Below are positions 33,163 through 42,020 of a stretch of DNA of 64,000 nucleotides, piece after piece. The position numbers and the translations under genes were made by a program. The notes beneath the pieces are model-generated. The model was not told where the DNA came from and did not search any database. It saw only the letters and a list, made by a program, of their open reading frames with translations. Origin of the DNA: Eubacterium callanderi (GTDB lineage Bacteria > Bacillota > Clostridia > Eubacteriales > Eubacteriaceae); contig NZ_FRBP01000008.1 of NCBI RefSeq assembly GCF_900142645.1, positions 180,090 through 244,089 on the forward strand, read 5' to 3'. Position 1 is the stretch's first letter. The number at the start of each line of letters is the position of its first letter.

Positions 33163-36102
33163 TTGAAAGAGCTGAAAGATCTATTTAAAAGACATTTTAC
33201 GAAGGAACTGGAAGGCAGTGATAAGACTGTCTACGATCTTTTCGAGTGGCAGAATGTTGACGTCAATTTAACAAATTATCAGACGGGCGCGACCATTTTA
33301 TCCATGGAAGATCTTGAATTTCCAGTTGATTATTCGCAAAATGCCTGTAATATTATAGCCAGCAAGTATTTCAGACGGCGGGGAATCCCTAACGGTCTGG
33401 GCTATGAACACAGCATGCGCGAGGTTGCTGACCGGATGGTTGGCTTCTGGGCAGATGCTTTGAAAGAAGAAGGCATTATTGAGACTGAGGAAGAGTGGCA
33501 GATTTTTTACGATGAGATGGTTTACGCCCTTCTGAAACAGATGTGGGCGCCAAATTCACCGCAGTGGTTTAATACTGGTCTGTCCAGAAGCTATGGTATC
33601 AAGGGTGATAAGGACGATCTTTATTACTATGACGAGGCAGCCGGTGAGGTTAAAGAATCAGACGACCGCTATACCCGGACACAATCCAGCGCCTGTTTTA
33701 TTTTATCTATTGAGGATAAGCTGCTCGGCCATCACTCCATTTCTGAGCACTATGTCAGTGAGACCAAGCTGTTTAAAGGCGGATCCGGTGTTGGTACGAA
33801 CTTTTCATCGCTTCGCGGTGTGAATGAAAAATTGTCAAGCGGCGGGCAGTCCTCAGGAATGATGAGTTTTCTGCAGGGGCTTGACCGCAATGCGGGTGCC
33901 ATTAAGTCCGGCGGCACCACAAGACGCGCGGCTAAAATGGTCATTGTAGATGTTGATCATCCTGAGATTGAAGAATTTGTAGACTGGAAGGTTAAGGAAG
34001 AAGATAAAGTCCGCGCCCTTGGAAAGATGGGCTATGATATTTCTATGGATGGTGAGGCATACCGCACGGTTGCAGGGCAGAACTCAAATAACTCCGTCCG
34101 TTTAAATAAAGAATTCATGGACGCTGTCATCAATCTTGAGCACGAGCCAGATCACAAGATGACCTTGAAGGGACGTGTGGACTTCGCGGTTAACCGCGAA
34201 GTATCTGTCAAAGAACTCTGGCAGAAAATTAATACAGCCTCATGGGCCTGCGCCGATCCAGGGCTTCAGTTCGACGACCTGTTTAACGCCTGGCACACCT
34301 GCCCCGGCGGCGAAGACGGCGATACCTCCAAAAAAGAAAACCGGATCAACGCGACAAACCCATGCTCAGAGTATGCTTTTTTAAATGATACTGCCTGTAA
34401 CCTGGCATCCATCAATATTTTCCGTTTCTTTGACCCGGAAACCAACAAAATTGATATTGAACGCTTTTCACATTTAGCGGGACTGATCCAGCTGGTGCTG
34501 GAGGCTTCCATTTACTGGGGACAGTTCCCAACAGAAGATGTGGCGAGAAAAAGCTACCTTTTCCGCACCACCGGCCTGGGCCTTGCCAATGCTGCGTCAT
34601 TGATTCTGGCGCTGGGCTATCCCTATGATTCCGATGAAGCGCGAAACCTGATCGCGGCCTTATGCGGCATTATGACGGGACATTCCTACTATGTTTCAGC
34701 AATGATGGCAGGAAAAGTTGGTCCTTTTGTGAAATATGAGATTAACAGCCCTTATATGAAGCGTGTTATCCGTAATCACAGCCGTGTCGCGGGCTATCTG
34801 GCCGATGATTATGAAGAAATGACTTATGAGCCTCTTAAAATCAATCATGAGCTTTTAGAAGAGATGGGTTTCTTGAATATCAGCAGCCGTATCAAGGACG
34901 CGTGGAAGGATGCCATTGATTATGGTGAAGCAAACGGCTACCGCAACGCACAGGTTAGTGTTATCGCACCGACTGGTACGATTTCCTTTGCCATGGACTG
35001 CGGCGCCACCTCTGTCGAGCCCTTTTACAATCATGTGGTATTCAAAAAGCTGGTAGGCGGCGGCTCCATGGAAATTGTGAATCCTGTGATGGAGATTGCC
35101 CTCAGGAATCTGGGCTATAAGCCAAAAGAAATCTCCGATATTCTCGGCTACATGCTGGATAAGGACGAAAAGGGTTATCTGCGTCATGACAGCCTGTCCG
35201 GCGCTCCGCATATCAAGCCTGAACATATTCCGGTTTTTGATACAGCGAATACTATCCGCCCAGAGGGCCATGTGCTCATGGTTTCAGCCATCACGCCAAT
35301 GATCAGCGGCTCTGTTTCCAAGACCGTTAATCTGCCGTCAGATGCTGAGATAGAGGATGTTAAGAAAATTCATCTTCTGGCCTACACGACCGGCGCTAAG
35401 GCCATTGCCGTTTACCGCGATGGCTGTAAGGCCTCACAGCCCTTAAGCTCCGGTAAGCAGGAGGAAGGCGAAAAGCATCTGGAGGATTGTTCTTATAAAG
35501 AGCTCCTGGAATTTGCAAGAGACTGTAACCAGGGTGTGCCTAACCGGCGCAAGCCAGACGGTATGCGTATGAGCCGTACCCATGCCGCTAAGATCGGCGA
35601 TATTGAGCTTTATATCACCATCGGTTTCTACGACGATGGTAAAATTGCAGAAATTTTTGTCTCTACCGATAAGGATGGCACAGTGGTTAAGGGCCTGCTG
35701 GCTTCATTGTCCAAGTCCATCTCCAATATGCTTCAGTACAATATCCCGCCGGAAAAAATTTCCATTATGCTGAGAGGCCAGAAGTACGAGCCGTCAGGCT
35801 TTGTACAGAGGCACCCATACATTAAATACGCGTCCTCGATTTCTGACTTGATTTCAAAAGTGATTGATATTGAATGCGGCGATTACTCAAAATGTCAGGT
35901 AAAACCAAAGGCGCCTCTTGCCAAGGTAGATGCCAGCACAGCGGCTCCGACGCCGGAAACAGTGCCGCTTCAGATGGAAATGGAAATTGAGGGTGAAAAA
36001 CTCTATGGGGAAGTGTGCAGCCAGTGCGGCAGTGACCGCATGGTCCGCAATGGTACCTGTAAGGTTTGCATGGACTGTGGAACCACCACAGGCTGTAGTT
36101 GA
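33163..36102 (+). CDS. nrdJ: Adenosylcobalamin-dependent (class II) ribonucleotide reductase
   Basis: The 979-residue reductase has the redox cysteine in SSACFILSIED, the active-site run NPCSEYAFLNDTACNLASIN, the APTGTISFAMDCG phosphate loop, and a C-terminal zinc-finger-like tail CSQCGSDRMVRNGTCKVCMDCG. It makes deoxyribonucleotides with adenosylcobalamin as radical source, without need of oxygen. TTG 33163 is chosen because AAGGAG lies eight bases upstream; the frame is open further back but without a ribosome site. A TATAAT about 70 bases upstream is the likely -10. No cobalamin riboswitch was seen. Confidence 0.93.
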   Translation: MKELKDLFKRHFTKELEGSDKTVYDLFEWQNVDVNLTNYQTGATILSMEDLEFPVDYSQNACNIIASKYFRRRGIPNGLGYEHSMREVADRMVGFWADALKEEGIIETEEEWQIFYDEMVYALLKQMWAPNSPQWFNTGLSRSYGIKGDKDDLYYYDEAAGEVKESDDRYTRTQSSACFILSIEDKLLGHHSISEHYVSETKLFKGGSGVGTNFSSLRGVNEKLSSGGQSSGMMSFLQGLDRNAGAIKSGGTTRRAAKMVIVDVDHPEIEEFVDWKVKEEDKVRALGKMGYDISMDGEAYRTVAGQNSNNSVRLNKEFMDAVINLEHEPDHKMTLKGRVDFAVNREVSVKELWQKINTASWACADPGLQFDDLFNAWHTCPGGEDGDTSKKENRINATNPCSEYAFLNDTACNLASINIFRFFDPETNKIDIERFSHLAGLIQLVLEASIYWGQFPTEDVARKSYLFRTTGLGLANAASLILALGYPYDSDEARNLIAALCGIMTGHSYYVSAMMAGKVGPFVKYEINSPYMKRVIRNHSRVAGYLADDYEEMTYEPLKINHELLEEMGFLNISSRIKDAWKDAIDYGEANGYRNAQVSVIAPTGTISFAMDCGATSVEPFYNHVVFKKLVGGGSMEIVNPVMEIALRNLGYKPKEISDILGYMLDKDEKGYLRHDSLSGAPHIKPEHIPVFDTANTIRPEGHVLMVSAITPMISGSVSKTVNLPSDAEIEDVKKIHLLAYTTGAKAIAVYRDGCKASQPLSSGKQEEGEKHLEDCSYKELLEFARDCNQGVPNRRKPDGMRMSRTHAAKIGDIELYITIGFYDDGKIAEIFVSTDKDGTVVKGLLASLSKSISNMLQYNIPPEKISIMLRGQKYEPSGFVQRHPYIKYASSISDLISKVIDIECGDYSKCQVKPKAPLAKVDASTAAPTPETVPLQMEMEIEGEKLYGEVCSQCGSDRMVRNGTCKVCMDCGTTTGCS

Positions 36103-36128
36103 TTAAATTAAACATCAAAAAATAAATA

Positions 36129-36164
36129 AACCGGGATATTCAACTTGGAATATCCCGGTTTTTT
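36129..36164. terminator. Terminator between nrdJ and csbD
   Basis: AACCGGGATATTC pairs perfectly with GAATATCCCGGTT across a 6-base loop, then T's; A-rich left flank allows use from both sides. Confidence 0.9.
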
Positions 36165-36175
36165 ATATCAAGGTT

Positions 36176-36376
36176 TTATTTATTCAGACGATCTTTTACA
36201 TCATCTGCGACATCTTTTGCTTTTTCTTTTACGTCATTTGCCTTTTCTTTGATTTTTCCGGCAGCTTTGTCCATCATGCCCTCAGCCTGCATGCCTTTGT
36301 CGCCAGTTGCACCGCCGACACGGTCTTTCACTTCGCCTTTTGCCTGATCGACAAAACCTGTTTTATCATTGCTCAT
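36176..36376 (-). CDS. csbD: CsbD-family stress protein
   Basis: The 66-residue protein is rich in K, D, A and G, with two loose repeats (DQAKGEVKDRVGGATGDKG, then MDKAAGKIKEKANDVKEK). This is the CsbD pattern of small general-stress proteins of unknown activity. ATG follows AAGGAGG. In Bacillus the founding member is controlled by the stress sigma factor SigB, and a SigB-like promoter is seen directly upstream here. Confidence 0.88.
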   Translation of the reverse strand: MSNDKTGFVDQAKGEVKDRVGGATGDKGMQAEGMMDKAAGKIKEKANDVKEKAKDVADDVKDRLNK

Positions 36377-36412
36377 TGTAAAGCCTCCTTAATAAGAATT
36401 GTTAGTTCTTAT

Positions 36413-36438
36413 ATACCCCCTAGTCAGATGATAAAAAC
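36413..36438 (-). promoter_or_regulatory. SigB-type promoter of csbD
   Basis: On the minus strand GTTTTT, 14 bases, GGGTAT, close to the SigB consensus GTTT-N12-15-GGGWAW; 36 bases before the start codon. Confidence 0.6.
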
Positions 36439-36612
36439 AATCTCCGGCCTATTCCTAAGAAAAGCTTTAGTTTTGTATGGATAAGCGGAGAGAAAAAAGA
36501 ATGATTTTTGATTGAGTATAAGAAGTTTAAAGGTCATGATACAATAAATAAGTATAAAACGCATGGAAAAACAGCAGGAATCCCCGGTATAGTATGATAA
36601 AACAAACTTGCA

Positions 36613-36641
36613 AAATTAAGTTAAGTTTGATATGATAATAT
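36613..36641 (+). promoter_or_regulatory. Promoter and leader of proB
   Basis: TTGCAA, 17 bases, TATGAT, about 100 bases before proB. The leader contains GACTGACGGCAAAAGTC and other pairable stretches, but no T-box or known riboswitch was recognised. The gene-free stretch 36377-36742 holds only this and the csbD promoter. Confidence 0.45.
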
Positions 36642-36742
36642 TTCAGAATAGTCACCCGACTGACGGCAAAAGTCATTCATTAAAAAGGTTAGACCAAGCC
36701 GCCTGAGTGGAAGACAACAGTAGACAAATGGAGGCGCATTAA

Positions 36743-37579
36743 ATGCGACAGACAATTAAGGAAGCAGAGACCATTGTCATAAAAATGGGAACCACCTCGG
36801 TAACCCATGCCAATGGTACCCTCAATTTAAAAAAGCTTGATCAGCTGGCAAGGGTTTTGACAGATCTTGAAAACAGTGGGAGAAAGATGGTTTTGGTATC
36901 TTCGGGTGCCATCGGCTGTGGAATGAACCGCTTAGGGTTAAAGGAACGGCCAAAGACACTGGAGGCTAAACAGGCCACCGCTTCGGTAGGACAAGGACTT
37001 TTGATGGAGATCTACCATAAGTTTTTTGACGAATACCACCAGAATGTGGGGCAGATCCTGCTGACTAAAGATGTGTTTAAGCATTCTATTAAAAGAAACA
37101 ATGCCATCAACACCTTCAAGGCGCTCAAAAACCGCAGCATCATCCCAATCGTCAATGAAAATGACTGTATCGCTACGGATGAAATTCAGGAGGAGTGTTT
37201 TGGGGATAATGATATTCTGTCTGCCATGACTGCCGATATTGTGGATGCTGACCTTTTGATTATTCTCTCAGACGTGGATGGGCTGTACGACTCAAATCCC
37301 AATGAAAATGAGGATGCCAGACTGCTCCAGACCGTTGAGACGATTGATTCCGATATTTTGAGCAGTGCGGGATGTTCTACCTCCGGCCTTGGAACAGGCG
37401 GCATGGTGACTAAAATCGGAGCGGCAAAATACGCCACAGATCGCGGAATCGACACGATCATCGCATCCGGTGAGGATGTCAAAGTGATTTATGATATTTT
37501 AGAAGGCAATGAAATAGGAACATTTTTTATTAAACAGGATTTACAGGAGGTCCAAAATGTTAAAAAAAGTAATGATTAG
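36743..37579 (+). CDS. proB: Glutamate 5-kinase, short form without PUA domain
   Basis: The 278-residue amino-acid kinase has VSSGAIGCGMNRLG, a QNVGQILLT stretch, PIVNENDCIATDEI, the SDVDGLYDSNP motif and GTGGMVTKIGAAKYA. It phosphorylates glutamate for proline synthesis. The C-terminal PUA domain of many ProB enzymes (about 360 residues) is absent, as in some other short forms. proA is not adjacent. Its last 23 bases overlap a small membrane-protein gene. Start ATG follows GGAGGCG. Confidence 0.9.
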   Translation: MRQTIKEAETIVIKMGTTSVTHANGTLNLKKLDQLARVLTDLENSGRKMVLVSSGAIGCGMNRLGLKERPKTLEAKQATASVGQGLLMEIYHKFFDEYHQNVGQILLTKDVFKHSIKRNNAINTFKALKNRSIIPIVNENDCIATDEIQEECFGDNDILSAMTADIVDADLLIILSDVDGLYDSNPNENEDARLLQTVETIDSDILSSAGCSTSGLGTGGMVTKIGAAKYATDRGIDTIIASGEDVKVIYDILEGNEIGTFFIKQDLQEVQNVKKSND

Positions 37580-37712
37580 TTTGTCTGCAGTAGCAGCTGG
37601 TATGCTGACCGTATTGGGGGCTTTTTATGTGGCGGAAAAACGTCGTGAAAAGGCAGTCGGCGGCAAGTTAATGAAGGTGCAGTACCGTTTCACTAAGGAT
37701 TTTGACGACTAA
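37557..37712 (+). CDS. Small single-helix membrane protein (51 aa)
   Basis: ATG 37557 follows CAGGAGG and the frame overlaps the end of proB. The first 25 residues form one hydrophobic helix (MISLSAVAAGMLTVLGAFYV) after a KK pair, followed by a basic stretch EKRREKAVGGK and an acidic end. It could be a tail-out membrane anchor or a secreted small protein. No family is recognised. Strong ribosome site and coupling support it as a real gene. Confidence 0.55.
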   Translation: MLKKVMISLSAVAAGMLTVLGAFYVAEKRREKAVGGKLMKVQYRFTKDFDD

Positions 37713-37759
37713 AATCAAGCGTTAAATAAAATAAAACAGACAAAAAATTGGAGGGGTCA

Positions 37760-38905
37760 ATGTCTAAGATCTTTATTTTTACAGCATCCACTGGTGCGGG
37801 ACACAACCTGGCGGCAAAATCCATTGCACAGGCTTTATCCGAATATGGTTTTGAGGTAGACGTTTATGATGCCTTCAAGGAAAGCAGCGCCGTTTTAGAT
37901 AAAATTGTAACAAAGGGCTATAAGCAGCTGGTTGAAAATGTGCCAAAGCTTTATGAGCAGATTTACAACCAGTTTAATCACATGACGCCTTTTCAGCAGA
38001 ATATCTTTAAAATGATGACAAAGGTAATGAATCCGGAGATCGTTCCCATGATTCAGAAGGAGCAGCCACATCTGCTGATTTCAACCCACCCCTTTGTCAC
38101 CAATATTTTAGGAACCTTAAAAGAGCACGGGGCCTTTGACCTGCCAGTGCTCTCTTTTGTGACAGATTATAAGATCCACAGCGTATACCTGCACAAAAAA
38201 ATCAATGCCTATGTGGTGGGTAGTGAGTATACAAAGGAAACCATGATCGAAAAGGGTGTAAACCCGGATATCATTTATCCCTTTGGCATTCCCATAAGAC
38301 AGGAATTTGTGGAGGAGACCAGGAAAAAGGCCGAGATCGAAGATCCGGCCATCCGCGGTACAATCCTGCTCATGGCGGGCAGCATGGGTACCAGACAGAT
38401 GGAAAAGGCCTTTGTCGCGCTGATGAAGGCTCAGGAAAAAATTAAAATTATTGTGGTCTGCGGCAACAATAAAAAGGTCGAGCGCTCCATAGAGTTTTTA
38501 AACAAGGTCTATGAGACCGAGGATAAAGTAGTGGAGATTCATGGCTTTGTCGACAATATCCCTGAGCTTATGGATGAGTCAGACGCCATCATCTCCAAGC
38601 CAGGCGGCCTGACGAGCACAGAGGCGATCGTCAAATGTATTCCGATGATCATCCCGTATTATTATCCGGGACAGGAAGAGGAAAATGCGGATTATCTGGT
38701 GGAAAGCGGCATGGCGATCAAGGTAGACAAGATCAAGGAACTGACCTCCATGGTCGACTTTCTTATTGAGAATAAATACATTATTCAGCAGATGGCTGAA
38801 AATATGTCTGAGGAAGCAAGAAACCATTCGATGGAAAAAACCATTGAGCTTTGTAAAAAACTGATTTCAGAATATGAAGCAGGAGAAATAATCCCAGAAC
38901 TCTGA
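37760..38905 (+). CDS. MGDG-synthase/UgtP-like glycosyltransferase
   Basis: The 381-residue GT-B glycosyltransferase has the MGDG-synthase N-terminal pattern FTASTGAGHNLAAKSIAQAL and LISTHPFVTNIL. The C-terminal half has the UDP-sugar site SKPGGLTSTEAIVK with YYYPGQEEENADYL. Relatives transfer glucose or galactose from the UDP-sugar to diacylglycerol to make membrane glycolipids; MurG-like folds are related. ATG 37760 follows GGAGGGG. Monoglucosyl-diacylglycerol synthesis is the best guess; galE upstream could supply UDP-sugar. Confidence 0.85.
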   Translation: MSKIFIFTASTGAGHNLAAKSIAQALSEYGFEVDVYDAFKESSAVLDKIVTKGYKQLVENVPKLYEQIYNQFNHMTPFQQNIFKMMTKVMNPEIVPMIQKEQPHLLISTHPFVTNILGTLKEHGAFDLPVLSFVTDYKIHSVYLHKKINAYVVGSEYTKETMIEKGVNPDIIYPFGIPIRQEFVEETRKKAEIEDPAIRGTILLMAGSMGTRQMEKAFVALMKAQEKIKIIVVCGNNKKVERSIEFLNKVYETEDKVVEIHGFVDNIPELMDESDAIISKPGGLTSTEAIVKCIPMIIPYYYPGQEEENADYLVESGMAIKVDKIKELTSMVDFLIENKYIIQQMAENMSEEARNHSMEKTIELCKKLISEYEAGEIIPEL

Positions 38906-38914
38906 TAAAAAAAC

Positions 38915-38943
38915 TTTACACCGTTCTGCGGTTATGGTATCAT
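38915..38943 (+). promoter_or_regulatory. Promoter of rpsO
   Basis: TTTACA, 17 bases, TATCAT. The leader of about 90 bases can pair ACTCC with GGAGT near 38980-39005, a possible S15 autoregulation site, though this is inference. Confidence 0.6.
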
Positions 38944-39036
38944 TATTACGTTAAGCCCGTTCTCTTGGTTTTTCGAAACTCCAACGAAATACTGTGATTA
39001 CGGAGTCTATTTATAATTTAAGGAGAAATGACACAA

Positions 39037-39303
39037 ATGATTTCAAAAGAAGAAAAAGAACGCATTATTGCAGAGTACCAGACACACGAAGGTGACACTG
39101 GTTCTCCAGAAGTACAGATTGCTATTTTAACAGCAAGAATCAATGGTTTAAATGAACACTTTGCCGTTCATAAAAAAGACCATCACTCAAGAAGAGGTCT
39201 TCTGAAAATGGTCGGTCAGCGTAGAGGTTTATTAAACTATCTCAAAAAGAAAGATATCATGCGCTATCGTGAATTAATTCAGAGATTAGGCTTGAGAAAA
39301 TAG
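39037..39303 (+). CDS. rpsO: Ribosomal protein S15
   Basis: The 88-residue protein has the S15 pattern [39 protein letters not shown] and [20 protein letters not shown], normal full length. ATG 39037 is preferred to 39028 because AGGAGA lies ten bases upstream. It binds 16S rRNA in the small subunit. It has its own terminator, with pnp downstream. Confidence 0.97.
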   Translation: MISKEEKERIIAEYQTHEGDTGSPEVQIAILTARINGLNEHFAVHKKDHHSRRGLLKMVGQRRGLLNYLKKKDIMRYRELIQRLGLRK

Positions 39304-39309
39304 TACTGT

Positions 39310-39333
39310 AAGGCGGAGTATTCCGCCTTTTTT
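39310..39333 (+). terminator. Terminator between rpsO and pnp
   Basis: AAGGCGGA-gtat-TCCGCCTT followed by T4-C-T. Confidence 0.85.
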
Positions 39334-39381
39334 CTTTGAATTTTCGAACATCTGTGCAGATGGTTTTGAAATAAACGGAGT

Positions 39382-39404
39382 CCAGCCGCTTCGTAAATCG
39401 GCTG
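39382..39404 (+). promoter_or_regulatory. Leader hairpin of pnp
   Basis: CAGCCG pairs with CGGCTG around a 10-base loop just before the ribosome site. pnp leaders are known targets of RNase-dependent autoregulation in other bacteria; that role here is inferred. Confidence 0.4.
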
Positions 39405-39422
39405 ATATCATTGGAGGTATTA

Positions 39423-41501
39423 ATGAGAATATTTGAAACAGAAATTGCCGGCCGCCCTTTTAGAGTGGAAATCGGCGAGGTTGCACAGCTTGCTAAGGGC
39501 TCTGCAATGATCCGCTATGGTGAAACCAGTGTTCTGGCCATAGCCGCTGCATCTAAAAAACCCCGTGAAGGCATGGATTTTTTTCCGCTGAGCGTGGATT
39601 ATGAAGAAAAACAATACGCGGTTGGTAAGATACCAGGAGGCTTCCTGAAAAGAGAAGGCCGTCCTTCTGAAAAAGCAATTTTAAACTCACGTTTAATTGA
39701 CCGCCCGATTCGTCCGCTGTTCCCAAAGGGCTTCCGCAACGATGTCCAGGTGGTTACTACAGTTATGTCTGTTGAACAGGATAACGCGCCGGAAATCGCC
39801 GCGATGATCGGCGCATCCATTGCCCTCAGCATTTCAGACATTCCTTTTGACGGCCCTACCGGTTCAGTAGCTGTCGGGTTGATCGACGGCGAGTTCATTC
39901 TGAACCCGACCGAAGCCCAGCGTGAAGTCAGCGATTTAAGCCTGACCGTCGCCGGTACCAAGGACGCCATCATGATGGTAGAAGCCGGCGCCAACGAAGT
40001 TTCTGAAGAAACCATGCTGGAAGCGATTTTATTCGCGCATGAAGAAATCAAGAAAATCGTCGCTTTTCAGGAAGAGATCGTCGCAGCCGTCGGCGTGGAA
40101 AAAAAGGATTATACGCTTTATCTGCCAACGGACGAGCTGACTGCAGAGGTAGAAGCTTTTGTGGGCGGTAAAATGCATGAAGCGGTTCACACTGAAGATA
40201 AAACAGAACGGCTTGAAAATATTGACGCGGTTAAGACTGAAGTTGTTGAACATTTTGGCGAGCTTTATCCTGAACAGTTAAATGATATTGACACTATTTT
40301 AACCGCTCTTCAGAAAAAAGAAGTCCGCAGTCTGATTCTGGTAGACCGTATCCGTCCCGATAACCGTAAGATGGATGAAGTTCGTCCGATCACTGCGAAA
40401 ATCGATTATATCCCGAGAGTGCATGGTTCCGGCCTCTTCACCAGAGGGGAAACCCAGGTGCTTTCCATCGCGACTTTAGGTGTCCTGAGAGATGCTCAGG
40501 TACTGGATGGCTTATCCAACGATACGGAAAAACGCTATATGCACCAGTATAACTTCCCTGGCTACAGCGTTGGTGAAGCACGACCAATGAGAAGCCCGGG
40601 CCGCCGCGAAATCGGCCACGGCGCACTGGCAGAGCGCGCGCTGCTGCCAATGATTCCGCCGGAAGAAGAATTCCCCTATGCTATCCGTGTCGTGTCTGAG
40701 GTTTTAAGCTCAAACGGTTCGACCTCTCAGGCCAGCGTATGCGGCAGCAGCCTTGCCCTGATGGCAGCGGGTGTACCGCTTAAGAAGCCGGTTGCCGGTG
40801 TGGCAATGGGGCTGATCAAGGAAGATGAAAAGCTGGCCATTTTAACCGATATCCAGGGCATGGAAGACTTCCTTGGGGACATGGACTTTAAGGTTGCCGG
40901 TACTAAAGACGGGATCACCGCGATTCAGATGGATATCAAGATCCACGGTATCGACAGAGAGATTTTAACCCAGGCACTGGAACAGGCCCGCATTGGCCGT
41001 ATGCATATTCTGGGGATCATGAATGAAGAAATTTCTGAACCACGCGCTGAGTTATCACCATACGCACCGCGTATTATGACCATGACCATCAACCCTGACA
41101 AGATTCGTGACGTTATCGGCTCAGGCGGAAAGGTCATCAATAAGATTATTGAGGAAACCGGCGTTAAGATTGATATTGAGGACGATGGTACCATCTATAT
41201 CGCTTCTGAAGACGGCGTTGCCGCAGATAAAGCAAAGGCGATTATTGAAGATATTGTCAAAGAAGTGGAAGTCGGAGAGGTTTATACAGGTGAAGTCGTT
41301 CGTATTATGAACTTCGGTGCCTTTGTATCTTTACCTGGCGGTAAAGACGGCCTGATCCATATTTCCAAGCTTGCCAAGGAACGCGTGAAATCCGTAGAGG
41401 ATGTTGTAAAGCTTGGTGACGTCGTAACCGTCAAAGTTGTTGAAATTGACGATAAGGGCCGTATCAATTTATCAAGAAAAGCGTGCTTACCTAAGGATTG
41501 A
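39423..41501 (+). CDS. pnp: Polynucleotide phosphorylase
   Basis: The 692-residue protein has two RNase PH domains, a KH domain ([20 protein letters not shown]) and a C-terminal S1 domain ([19 protein letters not shown]). It degrades RNA 3' to 5' with phosphate. The second PH core has [15 protein letters not shown] and [18 protein letters not shown] 39423 follows GGAGG. Full length. Confidence 0.97.
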   Translation: MRIFETEIAGRPFRVEIGEVAQLAKGSAMIRYGETSVLAIAAASKKPREGMDFFPLSVDYEEKQYAVGKIPGGFLKREGRPSEKAILNSRLIDRPIRPLFPKGFRNDVQVVTTVMSVEQDNAPEIAAMIGASIALSISDIPFDGPTGSVAVGLIDGEFILNPTEAQREVSDLSLTVAGTKDAIMMVEAGANEVSEETMLEAILFAHEEIKKIVAFQEEIVAAVGVEKKDYTLYLPTDELTAEVEAFVGGKMHEAVHTEDKTERLENIDAVKTEVVEHFGELYPEQLNDIDTILTALQKKEVRSLILVDRIRPDNRKMDEVRPITAKIDYIPRVHGSGLFTRGETQVLSIATLGVLRDAQVLDGLSNDTEKRYMHQYNFPGYSVGEARPMRSPGRREIGHGALAERALLPMIPPEEEFPYAIRVVSEVLSSNGSTSQASVCGSSLALMAAGVPLKKPVAGVAMGLIKEDEKLAILTDIQGMEDFLGDMDFKVAGTKDGITAIQMDIKIHGIDREILTQALEQARIGRMHILGIMNEEISEPRAELSPYAPRIMTMTINPDKIRDVIGSGGKVINKIIEETGVKIDIEDDGTIYIASEDGVAADKAKAIIEDIVKEVEVGEVYTGEVVRIMNFGAFVSLPGGKDGLIHISKLAKERVKSVEDVVKLGDVVTVKVVEIDDKGRINLSRKACLPKD

Positions 41502-41511
41502 GTGTTATAAT

Positions 41512-41961
41512 ATGGAAAAGTGCAAGGTAAAAATATACAACGCATCCAAATACCCGCTGCCGGAGTATCAGAGCTCCGGTGCTGCCGGGGTGGATTTATA
41601 CGCGGATATAGACGAACCGATTGAGATTTCAAACCAGAATATTTACACAATTCCGACGGGAATTTATCTAGAACTGCCGCCGGGATACGAAGCTCAGATC
41701 CGGGCGCGTTCGGGTCTGGCCATGAAGCACGGCATTGCCTTGGTCAATGGGATTGGTACCATTGATTCAGACTACCGTGGTGAAATAAAGGTTATTTTAA
41801 CAAATCTGAAGGCCTTTTCCCATACCATTCATCCCGGTGACCGCATCGCGCAAATGGTAATAAAATCCTATGTGACTGCTGATTTTGTAGAGGTCGACAG
41901 TGTAGAGGCTCTGACAGAAACAGAACGCAGTGACGGCGGATTTGGACATTCCGGTATGTAG
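41512..41961 (+). CDS. dut: dUTP diphosphatase
   Basis: The 149-residue trimeric dUTPase has its motifs in order: GAAGVDLYA, RARSGLAMKHGI, GTIDSDYRGEI, GDRIAQMV, and the C-terminal arm SDGGFGHSG. It removes dUTP and yields dUMP. ATG 41512 lies ten bases after the pnp stop; the ribosome site is weak (AAGGA about 15 bases away), so coupling with pnp is likely. Confidence 0.95.
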   Translation: MEKCKVKIYNASKYPLPEYQSSGAAGVDLYADIDEPIEISNQNIYTIPTGIYLELPPGYEAQIRARSGLAMKHGIALVNGIGTIDSDYRGEIKVILTNLKAFSHTIHPGDRIAQMVIKSYVTADFVEVDSVEALTETERSDGGFGHSGM

Positions 41962-41967
41962 GAATAC

Positions 41968-41995
41968 AAGGTACAGAGGATCTGTGCCTTTTTTT
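41968..41995 (+). terminator. Terminator after dut
   Basis: AAGGTACAGA pairs with TCTGTGCCTT, then T5. Confidence 0.8.
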
Positions 41996-42020
41996 ATTAA
42001 GTAAGTGAGGTGATAATAAG

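Noticed and set aside
36642..36742. T-box leader before proB
   Set aside because: The conserved T-box sequence and a terminator are both missing.
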